Part shown: positions 9,883 through 21,351 of the stretch, one piece after another
Numbering within the stretch: position 1 is the first letter of the stretch
Layout of the letters: each line of letters begins with the position of its first letter
Origin: Dermacentor variabilis
Lineage: Eukaryota > Arthropoda > Arachnida > Ixodida > Ixodidae
DNA length: 64,000 nucleotides
Assembly (NCBI RefSeq): GCF_050947875.1
Contig: NC_134572.1
Coordinates: forward strand, 161,159,105-161,223,104
Reading direction: 5' to 3'
Notes under the pieces: model-generated
What the model was told of the DNA's origin: nothing
The model's database searches: none
What the model saw: the letters and a program-made list of their open reading frames with translations, nothing else
Made by a program: the position numbers and the translations under genes

Positions 9883-11210
9883 GGGGGTGATACCGATGCA
9901 GACTTGGACATCAATATTATATCCCTCTCCAGCTTCCTCCATATTGGCGACGAGCAACGCCAAGATCCTGTTCCTCGAACGCTTATCGAACGCCTAAGCT
10001 CCTCGTCCAACGACCCGCCCTCCGGATGTTCACCTTGCGCGATGGAACTTTATAGCGCCGTAGCGCTCGTCCTGGTGGCCCGGAGCCCGTCCTAGTCGTT
10101 CCGAAGCACCCTGGCCGTGCTCCAGCAACTTTACGACGCTCCTACTGCTGGACATCTGGGCATCACTCGTACTTACGACCGCCTGCTGCGCCACTTCTTC
10201 TGGCGCGGTATTTATCGCTCCGTGCGCCGGTATGTGGCTTCTTGCGACCAGTGTCAGCGCCGGAAGACGCCTGCTATGCCTCTTGTCGGTTTGCTTCAAC
10301 CAATTGATATCCCTACAGAGCCCTTCTTCTGTGTAGGCCTCGACCTCCTTGGCCCCTTCATAATTTCAATTAAAGGAAACAAATCGATTACTGTAGCAAC
10401 AGATTATGCCACGAGATATGCTATCGCACGAGTGATGCCAACTAGCTGCGCTACAGATGTCGCCGACTTCTTACTATACGATGTCATCCTGCACCACGCC
10501 GCCACTCGTCAGTTACTCATCGATCGCGGCCACTACTTTCTATCGAAGGTCGTCGATGATCTGCTTCGCTCCTGTTCTACAGAACACCAGCTTGCTACCG
10601 CATACTACCCTCAAACGAACGGCCTCATCGAGCGACTTAACTGCACATTAACTGAAATGCTGGCTATGTAAGTTTCCGACGATCACCATGACTGGGGCGT
10701 CGCTTTACCATACATCACTTTCGCATACAACTCGTCCCGTCACGACACTGTCGCATCTTCCCCATTTTATCTTTGTACGGCCGCTACCCCACCTTGCGCT
10801 TTGACACGCCGCTACCTTCCGCAGTACAATCCCCCAGCATTGGTTACGCTCGCGATGCTGTTGCCTTAGCCGCCCAGGCCCGAGAGGTCGCCCATCATCG
10901 CCTCACAGTCTCGCAAGCTTCTCAAAAGCGACACTACGACCTTCGGCAGCGAGACCACAATTTTTCACTTGGTTGCCTTCTTCTTCACTGGACGCCTTCA
11001 CGTCGCGTCGGCTTGTTAGAAAAACTTTCCTCTTATTCTGGTCCGTACAAGATCTTATGTTAATTGTCAGATGTGACAGACGAGATTGCTCCCGTCGGCC
11101 AGCCTCCCAACATCACGAGCGTGTTGTTCACGTCGCCAGGCTCAAGCCCTATGTCCCCCCATTAAGGGAGGCTCTTCAACTTGCATCGGGACGGAGCTAA
11201 CCCCGCCGGG
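9883..11210 (+). pseudogene. G1-1 integrase, broken
   Basis: The zinc-binding HHCC end is at 10117-10280 (AGHLGITRTYDRLLRHFFWRG..CDQCQRR). The core follows with DLLGPF, LIDRGHYF and LIERLNCTL, so the three acidic positions D, D and E remain, although a stop follows LAM at 10671. The C-terminal part (10773-11200) has SYSGPYKIL and the HVARLKPYVPP end in shifted frames. Confidence 0.82.
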
Positions 11211-11217
11211 AGGGTGA

Positions 11218-11351
11218 TGTTACAGTGAAGAGAAAGAAGAAGGTGACATGAACTAGAGGAAGACGAAGACTGGCCGTTGCCTGAACGCCATATACACCAG
11301 TTGTAAATATACATTATTTTACACTCGTGTGCCTGCTTTCTTCCTGCAACA
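11218..11351 (+). repeat. 3' LTR of G1-1
   Basis: 134 bp, TGTTACAGTG...CCTGCAACA, with terminal TG/CA, preceded by the purine tract CCGGGAGGGTGA. It differs from the 5' LTR at several sites, so the copy is not recent. The LINE L1 sequence resumes immediately after it. Confidence 0.87.
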
Positions 11352-12300
11352 ATACCAATAGCGGTGCCACAGCCACCGTAGTCCTCCATAATGAAAGCAA
11401 CAAAATCCCAATAAAGAAAGGCGGCAGGGAGGGAGATACGATCTCTCCAATGCCATTCACAGCATGTTTACAGGAGGTATTATTCAGATACCTGGATTGT
11501 GAAGACTTGGGGATGAGAGTTAATGGAGAATACCTTAGTGACTTGCGATTCGCTAATGATATTGCCTTGCTTAGTAACTCAGGGAACAAATTGCAATGCA
11601 TGCTCACTGACCTGGAGAGGCAAAACAGAAGGGTGGGTCTAAAAATTAATCTGCAGGAAACTAAAGTATTGTTTGAGTCTCGGAAGAGAACAACAGTTTA
11701 CGATAGGTAGCAAGGTACTGGAAGTGGTAAGGGAATACATCTACTTAGGGCAGGTAGTGACCGAGGATCCGGATCATGAGATTGAAATAATCAGAAATAT
11801 AAGAATGGGCTGTGGTGCGCTTGGCAGGCATTCTCAGATAATGAACAGCAGGTTGGCAATTATCCCTCAAGAGAAAAGTGTATAACAGCTGTGTCTTACC
11901 AGTACTCATCTACCGGGCAACAACCTGGAGGCTTACGAAAAGGGTTCTACTTAAATTGAGGACGACGCCACGAGCAATGGAAAGAGGAAGGATGGGTGCA
12001 ACGTTAAGGGATAAGAAAAGAGCAGATTGAGTGAGGGAACAAACGCGAATCAATGACATCTTAGTTGAAATCAAGAAAAAGAAATGGGGGAGGGGCATGG
12101 GCAGGACGTGTAATGAGGAGGGCAGATAACCGATGGTCATTGAGGGTTACGGACTGGATTCCAAGAGAAGGGAAGCGTAGCAGGGGACGGCGGAAAGTTA
12201 GGTGGGTGGATGAGATTAGGAAGTTTGCAGGGACAACATGGCCACAATTTGCACAAGACTGCGGCAGTTGGAGAAGTATGGGAGAGGCTTTTGCCCTGTA
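11352..12300 (+). pseudogene. LINE L1 reverse transcriptase C-terminal half
   Basis: It resumes in SGATATVVLHNESNK and reads PIKKGGREGDTISPMPFTACLQEV (motif B), LRFANDIALLSNS (motif C, FAND instead of FADD), LKINLQETK and EYIYLGQVV. Pieces of the C-terminal domain (NRWSLRVTDWIPREGK...WPQFAQDCGSW) follow at 12065-12301. Several frameshifts and a stop separate the pieces. Confidence 0.83.
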
Positions 12301-12315
12301 GTTGGCGTAACCAGG

Positions 12316-12358
12316 CTGCTGCTGCTGCTGATGATGATGATGATGTTGATGATGATGA
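12316..12358 (+). repeat. Simple-repeat 3' tail of LINE L1
   Basis: (GCT)n followed by (GAT)n with one interruption, ending at the target duplication TTATG. L2 (42220-42254) and L3 (51324-51343, complement) end in the same kind of tract, so it marks the LINE 3' end. Confidence 0.85.
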
Positions 12359-12363
12359 TTATG

Positions 12364-13515
12364 TAGTGCCGGCTGTGATGTAGCTGACGACTTTGAACGG
12401 GCTGCCATCTAGGTAAGGTTGGAATTTCGCTGTAGCCAATAGATGGAGACGCATTCGTTTTCGGTCATAGAAAAGCATTCCGATTTTGAGAGCGACTGGC
12501 TAGCGTAAACTATCACCCGTTGAAGTCCATCTTTCCTCTGGACTAGGACGGCACCGATTCATAGGCTACAGGCGTCAGTGTGAATTTCTGTATCGGCGTC
12601 CCCGTCGAAGTGCTCAAGTACCGGTGGTGACGGCATGTGTCGTTTGAGTTCTTGAAATGGGTTGGCCTGCGCCGTTTCCCACTTGAACTCGACAACACAT
12701 TTAGTAATATGTGTTAACGGCTCAGCGATGTGTGAAAAGTCCTTGACAAAGCGCCTTTAGTAGGCACACATGCCAAGGAATCTACGCAGTGCCTTCATGT
12801 CGATGGGCTGCTGGAACTTTCCGATAGCAGCTGTCTTCTGCGGGTCGGGGCGGACTCCAGATTTTCTCATATAGTGGTCCAGGAACAGAAGGTCATCGTA
12901 AGCGAAGCGGAAGTTTTCGGCTTCAGAGTGAGCCCTTATGACTAGTACTGTCGAAAATAGCCTAAGGTGATCGTGGAAATATCTGTCGAAGACGATGACG
13001 TCATCCGAGTAAACGAGACACGTCTGCCACTTCATCCCTGCTAAAACAGCGTCCATGACGCGCTGGAACGTTGCAGGCGCCGAACACAGTCCGAATGGCA
13101 TTACCTCGAACTCGTACAGGCCGTCTGGCGCGATGAAGGCAGTCTTTTCGCGATCTCTCTCGTCCACTTCTATTTGCCAGTAGCCAGACTTGAGGTCCAT
13201 CGACTAGAAGTATTTAGCGTTACAGAGCCGATCGAATGCGTCGTCTATCCGTAGGAGGGAGTATATGTCCTTCTTAGTGATCTTGTTCAGTCGACGATAA
13301 TCGACGCAGAAAAGTAGAGTTCCGTCCTTTCATTTCATCACGACAACAGATGATGCTCACGGGCTTTTCGACGGCTGGACGATGTCATCACGCAGCATTT
13401 AGTGAACGTGTTTTCTTATAGGTTCACAATCTCGCGTGAAAACTCGGTAAGGGCTCTCGCGGAGTAGTCGAGCACAGTCTTCGATTATTATGCGATGCTT
13501 CTCGACTGGTGTTGG
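12364..13515 (-). pseudogene. G2-2 reverse transcriptase and partial RNase H
   Basis: The minus strand carries MDLKSGYWQIEVDERDREK, FGLCSAPATFQRVMDAVLAG, CLVYSDDVIVF (catalytic motif YSDD, G2 consensus position YLDD) and LRRFLGMCAY at 12757-13200, with the N-terminal fingers in broken frames up to about 13515. RNase H is cut after the strand equivalent to G2-1 position 29783, where a 1.2-kb deletion joins it to the integrase tail. Confidence 0.82.
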
Positions 13516-14399
13516 TCAAACCCTGGATGACGTCGAAAAGCAGTCTGTGTATCGTCGGAAAAGACTTCTGAACTGTTGCTGCTTACTTATGGGGAGACTT
13601 CGATTTATGTCGAAGTCTGGTTCTGGAACCATGGTCACTGGGGTAGATGCGGCCGAATCCGACCGGACAACCACATTGCTGGTTTCCACAATTTCCTCGA
13701 TGTACGCGATCGTCGTGCGCTTGTTGATATGATAAAACTCCTGGGTGAAGTTTGTCAGCAACACGTTCGTTTTTCCTCCGTGCAGTCGAGCGATCCTTCT
13801 GGCGACGCAAATTTCACGGTCGAGCAGCAGACGTCGGTCACCCTCGATGACGCCTTCTAGGTCTGCAGGTGTTTCGGTGCCGACGGAAACAACAATGCTG
13901 GAGCAAGGCGGGATGCTTACCTCTTCTTCGGGGGTATCACTTAATCGTGCGACAGCGTTATTAATATACTTCGACTTCAGGTCAATGATTGCGCCGTGTT
14001 CGTTCAGGAAGTCCATGCCGAGAATGACGTCTCTTGAACACTCTGGGAGAATAACGAAGCTGGTAGGGTAAGTCCGTTCGTAAACGGTAATTCTTGCCGT
14101 GCAGTTTGCAGTTGGCGTTATGAGGTGTCCTCCAGCAGCCCGCATTTGAGAGCCTTCCCATGCAGCCTTATCTTTCCTCCACTGGACGGCGACGGGTCCA
14201 CTCATGATGGAGTAATCGGCTTCTGTGTCCACTAAGGCGGTGACTGCGTGGTCGTCGAGAAGCCCATCGAGGTCGGGGGTTCTTTGTCTTGCGTTGCAGT
14301 TAGGTCTAGGCGTCAGATCACGGCTGCGTCGCGTTGACTTCTGGCTGGTTCATACGTGGCGTCGTCAGGTCGCCTTTCATCGGCTTATTCTTTGCTTCC
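13516..14399 (-). pseudogene. G2-2 aspartic protease and spacer
   Basis: A 238-codon frame reads MDTEADYSIMSGPVAVQ...AAGGHLITPTANCTARI and CSRDVILGMDFLNEHGAIIDL. In G2-1 the active site is DTGADYSVMSG. Here the glycine is replaced by glutamate (DTE), expected to inactivate the protease. The frame runs on into the pre-RT spacer (KQQQFRSLFRRYTDCF). Confidence 0.82.
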
Positions 14400-15873
14400 A
14401 GGCTTCATCGGGATGGCGGCGTCTCGTTGATATGTCGTCGAGACAATGTTTTCGGCGTTTTCGTCGGCGGCGAAGGATCCTCGTCAGTTCTACGGACAAC
14501 AACCGCCCCTAAATCGGTTGCTGGTTTTTGTTTTCTGAATATGCGCACGCAGACCGGGCCTGGGCTTGGCCAGTGCATGGTCGGAGTCGCGGCGACAGGT
14601 AGTGCCTCGTGAGTGCGAACGGGACCATCGTCCAGAATTCCACTGAGTGGTGTTGAGGTAGTCGGCGATGTCAGTTGGGCGCTCCCCAAGGTGTGTACGC
14701 GGTGCGTTGATGGCGGATCCTCTCAGCCCCAAGTCGCGGTATGAGCATCGGCGGTACACATGACCGGTTCCTCCGCAGTGATAACAGAAAGGGCGGTGGT
14801 CGAGGGCTCACCGAAGGTCCATCTTCCTCGCGTGGCTGCGCTGGGCGATGATTTGGCGTGGTGGTGGTGGCGGCAGACGACGGAATTGTGGCGTTATAGG
14901 GCCGTAGCGCGGTCGCGGAGGAGACCTTGACGGCGGGCGAGGGCGGCGTAGGTCATCGCTTCCAGCTGGGGCTGCGGTGATTGTGGTTGCACGTCAGCAA
15001 CACCAGGTGACCGCTGAAGCTCTGCTTTGACGATGTCGGCGATTGAGGCCACTTGAGGCTGCAACCTTGGAAAGAGCTTCTGCAGTTCCTCGCGAACGAT
15101 CGCTCTGATGGTCTCTCGTGGATCCCCGCTACCGAGTGCTTCTACGTCGGTATAGCTTGCTGTCAGCGGTAGGTGGTTATATTGCTTTGTCCGCATATCG
15201 AGCGTCTTCTCTATAGTTGTGGCCACGGAAATAAATTCGGCAACGGTCTTATGCGGGTTGCACATTGATCAGGCCAAAAGCTCATGCTCCAAACCGCGCA
15301 TCAGGAAGCGAACTTCTTTCTTCCGACATGATTCGGTAGGCGTGTAGGAAGAGGTGAGTCATCTCCTCCGTAAAGATTGCGATGTTCTCGTTAGGCAGTT
15401 GCACGCGGGTTTCCAGTAGATCTTGAGCTCGCTCTTTGCGCAGGACTTTCGAGATTGTCTGCAGGAAGTCATTGCGGAACAGGTCCCATGTAGTCAGGGC
15501 TGTTTCTTGGTTCTCAAAGCACGTCCTGGCGACGTCTTCTAAGGCGAAGTACACATGCCGGAGCTTTGTCGGCGGAGTTTCAGTTGTTGACTGCAATGGC
15601 CCTTTTATATGTTTGCAGCCAGTTATCCGGGTCTTCAAATGATGATCCACGGAAAGTCGGTGGCTCCCTTGGCTGTTGCAGCACAATGGGGGTTGCTGGG
15701 GCTGTCATTGTGGTGGACTCGGCGACGATGTTCCTTGTCGTCTCAGGCAAAAGTCCGTGCTCCGGGGGCAGTCCTTGCAGCCTGCGGCTACCTCGCTGGT
15801 TCCTGGCGACGTTAGTGTTGTCTTCCGCGTTCGGGCTTGGGTCCCGTCTTTGTGGGGGCGTCCGGTACATCAA
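14400..15873 (-). pseudogene. G2-2 gag, broken
   Basis: Starts MMYRTPPQRRDPSP and continues PREPPTFRGSSFEDPDNWLQTYKRA, then LRHVYFALEDVARTCFENQE and a CYHCGGTGHVYRRCSYRDLG zinc knuckle (CCHC complete, near 14743-14785). The order is the same as the intact G2-1 gag. It is broken into at least three frames. Confidence 0.82.
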
Positions 15874-15893
15874 CGCAAAGCACCTCTACTAGA

Positions 15894-16317
15894 TGTCACG
15901 CAGTAGTGACGGTAAGGAACACAGTAGCAATACCGTGAATGACGAAATTTACTTTTATTGCCCGAACCTGTGCCCGCAAAAACCGGCTGCACTTAAAGCA
16001 CAACGATAGCGGCGAACACGGCGGCGATCGTTGAAATCTGATCTGCTGGTCAAACGCGTCGGTTTTTATACACGAGACATGGAACGTTCCACAGTAATCG
16101 CTGATGCCCGCGTGTCTTCCAGTAAGTTTAACATCATTCGCGTCGCGCATACATGCGTTCAGATTAAGAAAGGTTCGGTGACAACAGACAGCGGATAGAA
16201 CCATCGATAACATTCCAGAAACTTCAGATATATGCAAGCGCACACCGCGCTAAGCGACAGCATTTGTAAGATGGTGAAAAGCCCTCACCCAGAAAAGGTA
16301 AACAAGTACACGTGTCT
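15894..16317 (-). repeat. 5' LTR of G2-2
   Basis: 424 bp, TGTCACGCAG...CACGTGTCT on the + strand. The final A of the usual TGTCA end has changed to T. The TATA-like 'gtttttatacac' and the hairpin CACAGTA..TACCGTG of the family are visible. It is followed by the ATAT duplication. Confidence 0.87.
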
Positions 16318-16321
16318 ATAT

Positions 16322-16640
16322 CACAACGAAAGTGGCTGAAGTAATTAGGTCGTAGGTCTGCTCAGATATGTTCTTCTAAGGCCAATAAATTTACTCCTCT
16401 ATAATTTGCTTTTCTGCTCCTATTTAAACAATTGTGATTGAGTGCGGAGCACAGCCACATTTAGTAGTCTTCAGCATATCTACATTTTTCAGAAGACGTT
16501 CCTTCGTCATGTTCGCAATGTCCCCTGTCACTCACCGAGCGCGGATCTCTTTCTGCAAAGTAGCGTGCTGAAGATCTATAACTAGCACAAATACCACTTG
16601 AGTATCCGGTTTAAACTTGAAACATGGTGAAACGTAAATC
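16322..16640 (+). pseudogene. CR1/jockey-like LINE L4, downstream half
   Basis: It continues the L4 reverse transcriptase after G2-2. A segment with the pattern KVAEVI.SVGLLRYVLL, then P.NLLLYNLLF and LNNC, matches the RT C-terminal region of CR1/jockey LINEs (IGLLRKL...LYYSLI...YCN). Frames are broken. Joining 3476 to 16322 restores co-linearity of the family, which is why I treat the two as one insertion. Confidence 0.6.
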
Positions 16641-16872
16641 ACATACGTTAGCTTGTTGATTTGAGTGCCCGAGAAGCAATCTACAAGACAAGCTATGCGG
16701 AGAATAGGGTAGTGCCGACCCTTCGAATCAATTCAGGTAGAGAACACCTAGAATTCGCTCTTCCTTCCCTCTTAGGTGTGAATTTATATAATAGTTTGGA
16801 CCTCTTCAATACGTCAAACAGTGCTTTGCGTCCTATGTATATTACCATGTAGGTTCTATTTTCCTTTTTGCG

Positions 16873-17097
16873 ACCCGCTGTGGTTGCTCAGTGGCTATGG
16901 TGTTGGGCTGCTGAGCACGAGGTCGCGGGATCGAATCATGGCCACGGCGGCCGCATTGCGATGTGGGCTAAAACACCCGTGTACTTACATTTAGGTGCAT
17001 GTTAAAGAACCCCAGGTGGTCGAAATTTCCGGAGTCCTCCACTACAGCGTGCCTCATAATCAGAAAGCGATTTTGGCACGTAAAACCCCATAATTTA
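16873..17097 (+). repeat. Tick tRNA-derived SINE, copy A
   Basis: About 225 bp. Box A-like TTGCTCAGTGGCTATGG and box B-like GGGATCGAATC lie at the head. The body has 'aagaaccccaggtggtcg' and 'ttccggagtcctccact', and the tail is 'cacgtaaaaccccataattt'. Copies B, C and D (44799, 45219, 54504) share the whole layout. It lies 480 bp upstream of the second ACE exon. Confidence 0.85.
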
Positions 17098-17580
17098 AAT
17101 AACTCTTTTCCTTCTTGTATATATCGTCTATACTATATATTGTCTAAATACTATATCTTCTTTTTACTTGTTCATTATTGTGTAGCTGGTATTACACTGC
17201 AATTACCTTTGTATTAAAAGCCCTGCTGCGAAGCCACTGCCATGCGAAAGGAGGTTGCTGCTTTGTCAAGCTGTATTTGACAGCTTTTTCGGCGCCACCG
17301 CTCTCTGTACCTTGTATCGTTAGAAGGCGGAAATAAAGAACTTCAACTCTGACTACACATTGGCTCGTCGTCTGCTTAGGTGATATTCAAATGCCCTAAT
17401 AACAAAACTAGACACTCATTACCCCTGTAGATTGGCGAAGATTGCTTTAACACTGCTTATATACAACCAACTTAGCCAAAGCGAAATTTTGCGGAAGTTG
17501 ACCTTCGCGCAGCCAGTTTTTGTAGGTAAGCTTTTGTCAGTAAGGGCCGGTTTCTTGAATTTGACGCCGACTGCCAACAG

Positions 17581-17705
17581 GATCAAGCAATGTACACAAG
17601 TGAAGATGGATGATCTCCTCACTGTGCACCATGAAATGGGCCACGTTGAGTACTTCCTCAAGTATGCCAAGCAGCCGGTCTTCTTTAGAGATGGTGCAAA
17701 TCCTG
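17581..17705 (+). CDS. ACE: ACE-like peptidase M2, exon b (zinc-binding HEMGH)
   Basis: It begins with one base that completes Arg and then reads [25 protein letters not shown]...[14 protein letters not shown] carries the two zinc-binding His residues and the catalytic Glu (testis-ACE 383-387). The Cys of IKQC is the partner (Cys370 position) of the Cys in the preceding exon. The acceptor is CTGCCAACAG at 17571-17580 and the donor is CCTG|GTGAGC at 17706, giving phase 1. The open frame continues past the donor, but that continuation lacks the conserved HEAIGD and is intron. Confidence 0.94.
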
Positions 17706-18607
17706 GTGAGCACACATTTGGGAATTATTTTACCATCCCAACAACAATTCGATACGTTAATGAGGCCCAGTCGTCACTACTTTAAGTATGTCAGGTCTTA
17801 CAATATCTTTTTGCAGTACATTGTTTTGCACAGCATCTCAATATAACTTCATATGAGAATAAGTAGCGTTACACTAAAGAAGAGTACTAAATCTATTTAC
17901 ATTGATGAAATTATTTCAAGCCTTTATATTCACTTGGTGGAAAATGAGGCTCGCATGTAGCAATAAAAATGAAACCGTGTGCGCTTTTTGTCTAATTTTC
18001 TACATGAACCGCAGCATTACCACTTTAATTTCACGTCGTGAAAGACTTCAAACAACTTTCGCTTGTCTTAGCCATTTTAGAGCAGAAAAAGTTATCAAAA
18101 CCGCTTCGTCCAGTTAGTTGTTTTAGGTGACGAAGACGCAGTAAATAAGCGGTTTACGTAGGGATGGTTAACTGTTTATGAATAATGTTTATCAATGTAG
18201 AGCACAGATTAACATACACTTTCAAAATCCATGGTGTTACGCTGAGTTTTAGACGCAAAAACTTCGACGTGCATGTCACGAGGTCACGAGTTCATATAAC
18301 CATGAACTATTATAATCCATATAGATAATTACTAATTTGCTATTGTAATCGGGGCTTTTCCTTTCGAACGCAATTGCGACTTTGTTTTTCTCCAGTTTAA
18401 TTTCACCTATTTTCATATCATTGATGCTTGAAAATACTTATCATTGTTTACAATAATATACCAGTCAACATTGTGTCCCCTATGAATTTCTTCGCTTAAT
18501 TTTATGTTAGCAATATGCCTTTGGTTTAAACAGCAATTACTTCAATATTCTATTTATGACGTTTGTTTACAACTAATTAAGTAAAACAAGCGATATTGTG
18601 AATATGT
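17706..18607. other. Intron 2 start, no features recognised
   Basis: AT-rich sequence with only short frames. No repeat family, SINE head or exon was recognised. It ends at the AGCT target site of element G3. Confidence 0.6.
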
Positions 18608-18611
18608 AGCT

Positions 18612-18763
18612 TGTAATGACGTTTCTTTAAAGGTGAGAAGCAGCAGATAAACAGCAGCCTAGCAGCAGCGAACAGCCCGAGCTCTCTTGCAAATCACAGC
18701 ACGGCTGCTCGTCATCATCTCTGAGCTGCTATCGGAAACACGAGGCGCGCCTGCTTAATTACA
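18612..18763 (-). repeat. 3' LTR of G3
   Basis: 152 bp, + strand TGTAATGACG...CTTAATTACA. It matches 43224-43375 over its length, including 'gcagcagataaacagcagcc' and 'atcggaaacacgaggcgcg'. It is preceded by the AGCT duplication. Confidence 0.85.
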
Positions 18764-20190
18764 TTGGTCCTGGGTGTGAAACGGAGCCATCTTGGCGATT
18801 CAGGGAGCAGAGAAGATGAGGGGGTCGAAATAAGGCTTTAGCCGGCTAACATGCACTGTCTCGCGACCTCGACAACAAAGGTCCGGCGATGGTGTGACGG
18901 GCTCAACGCTATAGTTCAAGGGGGAGGAGGCGTCGATGATCCGATACGGACCGTGGTACCGCGCAGGTAGTTTAGAAGACAGGCCAGGCATGTGAGACGG
19001 TATTGATAGCCAAACAAGGGAACCAGCAGGGAAGGTTGGCGTGGCCTGATGACTGTCGCGTTTTGTCCTCTAACGCCCCTGATCCTCGCTTGTCAAAGAA
19101 CGAGCCAACCGGTGGCAACCTTCAGCATATCGGGCGACTTCTGAAATAGTTGTGCACCCGGAAGCGTCAGGTCAGTAGGACGGGGTAGTATCCAGAGGAC
19201 ACGAAGGCTCACGCCCATGTATACAAGAGAAAAAAATGTGAAAAACCGGTGGTCGCTTGTGCCGCTGTGTTACAAGCGAAGTAACGAACGGGAGTACGGT
19301 GTCCCAATGGGTGTGGTCGGACGAGACTTACAGCCTCAACATGTCGCCCAGTGTCCGGTTGAAGCGCTCCGTGAGAACGTTCGTTTTGGGGTGATACGCG
19401 GTCGACGTCCGGTGAATGATTTTGCACTCGCAAAGGAGGGATCGTATTGCTTTAGACAAGAAGACACGACCCCTATCGTTTAGTAGTTATCGAGGAGCAC
19501 CGTGGCGAAGGAGAGAAGTTGCGAAGAATGAACATCGCAACGACGCGCGCGGTCGCGGCAGGAAGAACCGCGGTCTCAGCGTAGCGCGTCAGGTGATTGA
19601 CGCCAACGATAATCCAGCGGTTTCCACATCCGCTGTATGGGAGCGGGCCATAGAGGTCGATGCCTACGTTGTCGAATGGTCGACCAGGCCACGGTAGCGG
19701 CTGTACTGGGCCAGTGGAGTGCAGTGGGGGAGTTTTGTTTTGTTGGCAGGCGGTGCATAATCGAACGCGCTACGGCACAGACCGATACATTCCACGCCAG
19801 TAATATCGTTGACGCAGCCTTGTGAATGTTCTTAGGACGTCGGCGTGGGCGCTTTGAGGGCCAGCACGGAAGTACGCGCACATATCGGAACACATGTGAC
19901 GAGGTATGGCCAGAAGCCATTTCCTACCGTCAGGCATACAGTTGCGGTGGTAGAGGGTGTTGTCTCGCACGGCAAAGTGGGCTGCTTGACGGCGTTGTGT
20001 CCGCGTTGAAGCAGCGACCGATGGAGCGGAAGGTAGTCGACCAGCAGGGCAAGCGACGGGTACTTGCGTTGCTCGGAGTGCATGTCAATAGCGGTGAGTA
20101 GTGACGGGTCTGAGGCCGGAGAAGGAACGGAAAGAAATTCACGTGAGATCTCATCGGCTATTGCGAGAGCGCGTCAGCATTTGAATGCTT
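18764..20190 (-). pseudogene. G3 integrase, decayed
   Basis: C-terminal frame 18800-18991 reads LPARYHGPYRIIDASSPLNY...GRETVHVSRLKPYFDPL, the GPY module ending common to gypsy integrases. The zinc-binding N-terminus is recognisable near 19770-19970 ([14 protein letters not shown]). The core between them is split over frames. It would normally insert the cDNA copy into the genome. Confidence 0.72.
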
Positions 20191-21351
20191 TCAACCAAAG
20201 CGGTATACGACACTAATGTCATGTTCTTGCAGGCGAAGCGCCCAACGGCCGAGGCGGCCCGACGGGTCTTTCAAGTAGGAGAACCAACAAAGGACGTGAT
20301 GGTCAGTGATGCTGCTGAAAAGACGGCCGTAGAAATGAGGACGAAACTTGCCCAATGGCCAAAAGATGGCAAAGCATTCCTTCTCTGTAACGGAGTAATT
20401 CATCTCAGCATTTTGAAGAAGAGTACTGCTGGCATAAGCCATGACGTATTCTTCATGCGTGGCTTTCTGTTGGGCTAAGACCGCACCAAGGCCGACACCA
20501 CTGGCGTCAGTGTGAACCTCTGTCGGTGCAGTTGGATCGCGATGGAGAAGCATCGGCGAAGTCAGCAACTCGCGCAACTTGTCGAAGGCTTCATCGCATG
20601 CTGATGACCCCGCGGAAATGCCTTTGCTTGTGGTAAGCAGCTTTGTTAAGGGTGCGATAATAAAGGCGAAGTTCCGCAAGAAGCGTGGAAAATAAGAGCA
20701 CTGGCCTAGGAAACTTTGCAGGGCCTCGATCGATGTGGGCTTCGGAAACTCGGCGACAGCGCGAAGCTTTTCGGGGTCAGGAAGGATGCTGTCTTTGGAG
20801 ACAACGTGACCCAAAACAGTTAACTTTCGGGCAGCGAAAAGGAACTTCTTGAGGTTGAGCTTTAGGCCAGCTGAAGTGAGACAGGTCAGGATACCATGCA
20901 GATGGGCGAGATGTGTCGGAAAATCCTGTGAGAAAACAACTATGTCATCCAGGTAACACAAACAAATTCTCCACTTGTGTCCGCGAAGGATGGTATCAAT
21001 CATGCGCTCAAAGGTAGCGGGAGCATTGCAGAGTCCCAAAGTCATGATGTTACACTGGTACAGGCCATCGGAAGTGATGAAAGCTCTGTTCGAGCAGTCA
21101 GCCTCAGCAATGGGAACCTGCCAATAGGCAGAGCGGAGATCTAAAGACGAGAAGTATTCGGCACCTAGCAGACAGTCAAGAGCATCGTCGATCCGAGGCA
21201 ATGGGTAGACGTCACTTCTTGTTCTCCTGTTTAGGCGGCGATAATCAGTACAAAACCGAATAATGCCATCTTTTCTACGTACTAGAACGACAGGTGACTG
21301 CCAAGGGCTTTGAGAAGGCTGAATGACGCCGCGCTGCAGCATGTAGTCCAT
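20191..21351 (-). pseudogene. G3 reverse transcriptase-RNase H (386 codons open)
   Basis: Long open frame with RT fingers ([32 protein letters not shown]), motif A ([12 protein letters not shown]), motif B ([18 protein letters not shown]) and an intact catalytic [11 protein letters not shown]. The connection follows ([14 protein letters not shown]), then RNase H with [28 protein letters not shown] and [12 protein letters not shown]. The frame stops after YRFG, before the integrase. Upstream and downstream frames are broken, so it is classed as a pseudogene although this block is intact. Confidence 0.85.

Larger units (their letters stand above)
6491..11351 (+). mobile_element. Ty3/gypsy LTR retrotransposon G1-1 (short-LTR family)
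   Basis: 4.86 kb with 134-bp LTRs at each end, inserted into the RT of LINE L1 between 'aaagatat' and 'ataccaatagcgg'. The duplicated site is ATAT/ATAC with one change. The internal order gag-protease-RT-RNase H-integrase is the usual Ty3/gypsy order. Every coding segment has stops or indels, and RT has lost its catalytic block. The sister copy is G1-2 (57138-62804). Confidence 0.88.
4292..12358 (+). mobile_element. RTE/BovB-type LINE L1, full length but split by gypsy G1-1
   Basis: About 3.2 kb of LINE (4292-6490 plus 11352-12358) flanked by TTATG (4287-4291 and 12359-12363). Order: tRNA-like 5' end, apurinic-type endonuclease, RT, C-terminal domain, then a (GCT/GAT)n tail. This matches the RTE layout of one endonuclease-RT protein and a short simple-repeat 3' end. 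Multiple frameshifts and stops make it non-autonomous. It was inserted into G2-2. Confidence 0.87.
3477..16317 (-). mobile_element. Ty3/gypsy LTR retrotransposon G2-2, interrupted by LINE L1 and with an internal deletion
   Basis: Minus-strand element with 5' LTR 15894-16317 and 3' LTR 3477-3892, flanked by the 4-bp duplication ATAT (3473-3476 and 16318-16321). Internal order on the minus strand is gag, protease, RT, partial RNase H, then a deletion, then the integrase C-terminal end. By alignment to the intact copy G2-1, about 1.2 kb between RNase H and the integrase tail (equivalent to about 28577-29783) is missing. LINE L1 sits at 4292-12358 with TSD TTATG. All reading frames are broken. 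Confidence 0.88.

Noticed and set aside
17706..17785. Continuation of the HEMGH frame as coding sequence (EHTFGNYF..., ending at a stop), which would give an ACE lacking the third zinc ligand
   Set aside because: A consensus donor GTGAGC lies at 17706 and the true continuation FHEAIGD is found in phase at 43510. The extra frame has no family similarity.
19217..19483. Plus-strand frames through G3 as possible genes
   Set aside because: They are shadows of the minus-strand integrase of G3. Codon content and motifs support only the minus strand.
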